This document shows, one piece after another, positions 61,560 through 64,000 of a stretch of 64,000 nt of DNA. Position numbers and translations under genes: made by a program. Source of the DNA: Eudromia elegans (lineage: Eukaryota > Chordata > Aves > Tinamiformes > Tinamidae); NCBI GenBank assembly GCA_003342815.1, contig PTEX01000311.1, positions 184,027 through 248,026 of the forward strand, read 5' to 3'. The notes below the pieces were generated by a model. The model had not been told where the DNA came from. It saw only the letters and a list, made by a program, of their open reading frames with translations, and searched no databases. Within the stretch, counting starts at the first letter, position 1; each line of letters begins with the position of its first letter.

Positions 61560-62030
61560 AGCAGAATTTTATTGGTTGTTCATTGAAAATGTTAGCTGTG
61601 ATTAGTTACATAATCCTACATTAACCTGTAAATTAAAATTCCTTGGTGCAATTTGATGGCTGATTTAATTTTGTCTTTCTTTGTTTGCCGCAGGCTAATT
61701 CCATTATGAATTCTTTATACAGCCTTTTCCCTCAATGATTAGCAGCTTCTACTCAAGTTCTGATTACTATTGTACACTTAGCACTACATAAAGCTGGGGA
61801 TTAATATTCCCCTGAAGAATTGTTGCTATGGATCTGCTCTATTCCTTCTAAGAGATGTTTCTGCAGCTTCAATTGTCCATAAATTATGATCTCTAGTGAA
61901 TTATCAGTGGGAGTGAACTAAGCTTAACAAGCTGAAGAGAGCACTCTAGTTCTGAAAGAAAAAGAGAGAGAGAAAAAAGATTCTCAATTATTAATTGCAA
62001 GGTTTCCATAATACCGAAGTGGTGATATTT
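61560..62030. other. Candidate conserved non-coding element
   Basis: Continuous non-repetitive AT-rich sequence with words such as TTGGTGCAATTTGATGGC, TTATTAATTGCAAGG (about 61987-62001) and AATTATGATC. A good acceptor-like TTTGTTTGCCGCAG ends at about 61693. No exon follows that I can support. Confidence 0.25.
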
Positions 62031-62887
62031 TCTCTATCTCCATTCTTGTGAGCATGTAGGAAACCAGGATGAGTCGGAAATACCCAAGTTCTCGCCCCCT
62101 GCAGCACTTAGGGATAAAACCTGCCTGAGGATCTTAATTATGTGTAGACAGAGGTGGAATAAACAGGCCCATCACACTGGGTTTTAACTTTGCATTCTGC
62201 TGCCCTCTGTTCCTGCTTCACCACCTCTGTCCTTCTGGTCTAGCTTTCAGCCTGATGGTAGCACAATTAGGAGTCTGGCCCAACTGCCTTGAAAATATTC
62301 GGGGATTTAATTGCAGGTGTCTAAGAATCGCTCGTATTTGCCCAGGTTTTACGGAGAGACTGTCACTCCGGTTGAGTTTGTGAGCACTCTGCTCTGCTCC
62401 CATCTCTTCTCCTCGCTTAGGGCTTTCAGGTTGTATTTCTCCTATGTGTTCCCAGCAGTTTTCCCTTCCCTCCCCTGAAAAAATCTCCCGGGAAGGAAGG
62501 ACGGCTGTTGGGCTGTGCCTTGTGTTGTGGTGCTCTGTCAATAGCGGTAGACCATACCCAGGAATGCACAAAGCAATAAGGCCTTGGGGAGTCCCGGGCA
62601 CCCTGCACCTTCCTGAGGGCTGGCAAGAAACCTGTTTCTAGCCTGCAAAAGTTGTGGAGGTGCCGGAGCTGACAGCGTTCCAACCCCGTTCCAAGAAAAA
62701 CAAATAACTTTTAAAGTGTGACTAATAGAAAGTGTTTTTTCCCCCCCTTCATCTCCCTTTCAAAGCCCCACGCTTGATGATATTCAGCAAATTCTGGATA
62801 TGCTTCAGATTAAAACGGGCATTTTGCACTGGGAGCTCATGCTGGAAAGAGCAAAGGTGGGTTAGTCAAAGCAACGGGGCCAAGTTC

Positions 62888-63172
62888 TCCGCTTGAGTCA
62901 CCTCGTGCCGCNTACTGCAGGCGCTGGAGATTCCCATCAAACAGCTCCCTAGGGTCGCCTGTTGTCTCAGCCCGGAGCCCGCCCACGTATGGAGCAGCCA
63001 GGGCTTTGGATATCCCCAGGCGCTGCGTGTCCTGGCTGGGACAGCGGCGAGGTGGGAGCCNGCTTGCGGAAGGGCAGCACGCCGGGTGTTCGTGATCCCC
63101 CCACGCCGCCACGCGCTCNGCAGCGCTCAGCAACTCGGCGTAACGCGGAGTCCGACCTCAGATTTTACACCG
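62888..63172. promoter_or_regulatory. Orphan CpG island
   Basis: About 27 CpGs by hand count in about 285 bases with GC above 60 percent, observed/expected close to one. It is bounded by CpG-poor sequence on both sides and contains three ambiguous bases (62913, 63061, 63119). No TATA box or recognised first exon. It is the strongest promoter-like base composition in the window. Confidence 0.5.
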
Positions 63173-64000
63173 CCACTGTCATGTTGAATAACCACTAACA
63201 GATAATTCTCGATTATCGGAATTTTTTTTCCTCCCCACCTACTCTCTCGTCTTTTTAACGTCCTTTTTGCAGGGACTTCTTCAATTTAATTGAGAGCAGT
63301 TGAAGTGAAACTTCTTTGGCTGGTCTTCTCACCTGCTTAGTGTCTTTGGGTGCTCTGGGCTTCTCTTGTGAAAAATAGTGAGTGGATTTTGTATTTGCCG
63401 CCTGTGTCCCCTTAGGAACTCTGAAGGTTTCGTTGCTGTGTGTCCTTCAGGTGACTCTTTACTGGCCCCTGGAGTGTCTCCTGCTGTGGAAGGTGCTCCC
63501 CCTTCTTTGTTCCTTCCCAGATGTGCTGGGTCCTTTTCCAGGAGGAGGAGTTGGATCTGCACACAGTGCTCCTGACATGGATGTATTGTGGGCTAAAGTC
63601 ATAGTGACTGCTTTCCAGAAATTCGTAATATTCAGCCTGCTTTTCTGTTCACCTCTGATGGCTGAACTGCCTCTTGAAAAGAACTAGCCACAAGATGTAC
63701 TAGATGAGATAATAGCTAATTTAAGGTTTGTTGCTGTGTACCTCCTGTCAGCTTAATTTCGTCTACGTTATCTTGCACTTACTGACATTTTACTGGTCAG
63801 TCACCAAGTGTTGAACCAACCTTTGCCCTTGGCTTTGGCTGGGATGGTCCATATCTTTGTTCTCATCTACAGAAAATTATTTAACTTGGTTGCTCCTGCC
63901 AAGTTGTCAGTAGTGGCAATAGGTTGAATGCAAAAGGTCCTTCTTTGATGGTTGCTCCCAGAACTTTCTACTAAGGTTCAGCAGAAGATAGAAAATACTG
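63173..64000. other. Non-coding stretch to the window end
   Basis: Nothing recognised. Overlapping short frames at 63329-63687 on both strands look like chance. Confidence 0.5.

Noticed and set aside
62205-62222. Antisense CTCF-like GCCCTCTG word
   Set aside because: Matches only half of the core; the other half deviates at several key positions.
1-64000. CRISPR arrays, operons, ribosome binding sites, phage or plasmid features
   Set aside because: Sequence is vertebrate non-coding DNA with CR1 and other animal repeats; no evenly spaced identical repeats or prokaryotic gene packing.

Overview
This window looks like non-coding DNA from a bird. The main evidence is a CR1 LINE 3' end at 1991-2058 that finishes in two copies of the 8-bp ATTCTATG repeat typical of avian CR1, with a partial CR1 reverse transcriptase upstream of it. 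At least three more CR1 tails lie on the minus strand (2399-2715, 40073-40265, 43560-43785). An old MIR-type fragment and palindromic ancient repeats fit an amniote genome with low repeat content. I cannot name the species or a flanking gene from sequence alone. About 60 isolated single Ns and one 620-base gap show that it is a draft assembly.

I found no protein-coding gene, rRNA, tRNA, CRISPR array or bacterial-style operon that I would stand behind. Most open frames are short and look like chance. The one exception worth testing is a 779-bp open stretch (55470-56248), bounded by an acceptor-like and a donor-like splice site, that contains the longest gap-free open frame in the window.

Layout: 1-5 kb is repeat-rich. 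It holds an interrupted CR1, a second CR1 tail, and a diverged tandem-repeat complex (3015-4740) with units of about 70-95 bp and 23 bp, part of which is duplicated about 930-950 bp apart. From 5 to 40 kb there is ordinary intergenic or intronic sequence with a few perfect inverted repeats and ancient palindromic repeat remnants. From 40 to 45 kb there are two more CR1 tails, a MIR-like piece, a possible LINE reverse-transcriptase scrap and a 37-base poly-A. From 45 to 64 kb the character changes: short CpG-dense patches (45.5, 54.7, 58.7, 59.4, 62.9-63.2 kb) alternate with AT-rich stretches full of homeodomain/POU/SOX-like cores, and there is one strong CTCF-type motif. That alternation resembles the regulatory surroundings of a developmental gene. 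This is inference and needs a cross-species alignment.

The most unusual items are the 23-bp/70-95-bp duplicated minisatellite complex, the orphan CpG islands, the TAAT-cluster next to a CpG/CTCF block at 58.6-58.8 kb, the splice-bounded open frame at 55.5-56.2 kb, and a TATA box followed by a signal-peptide-like micro-ORF at 51.4-51.5 kb.
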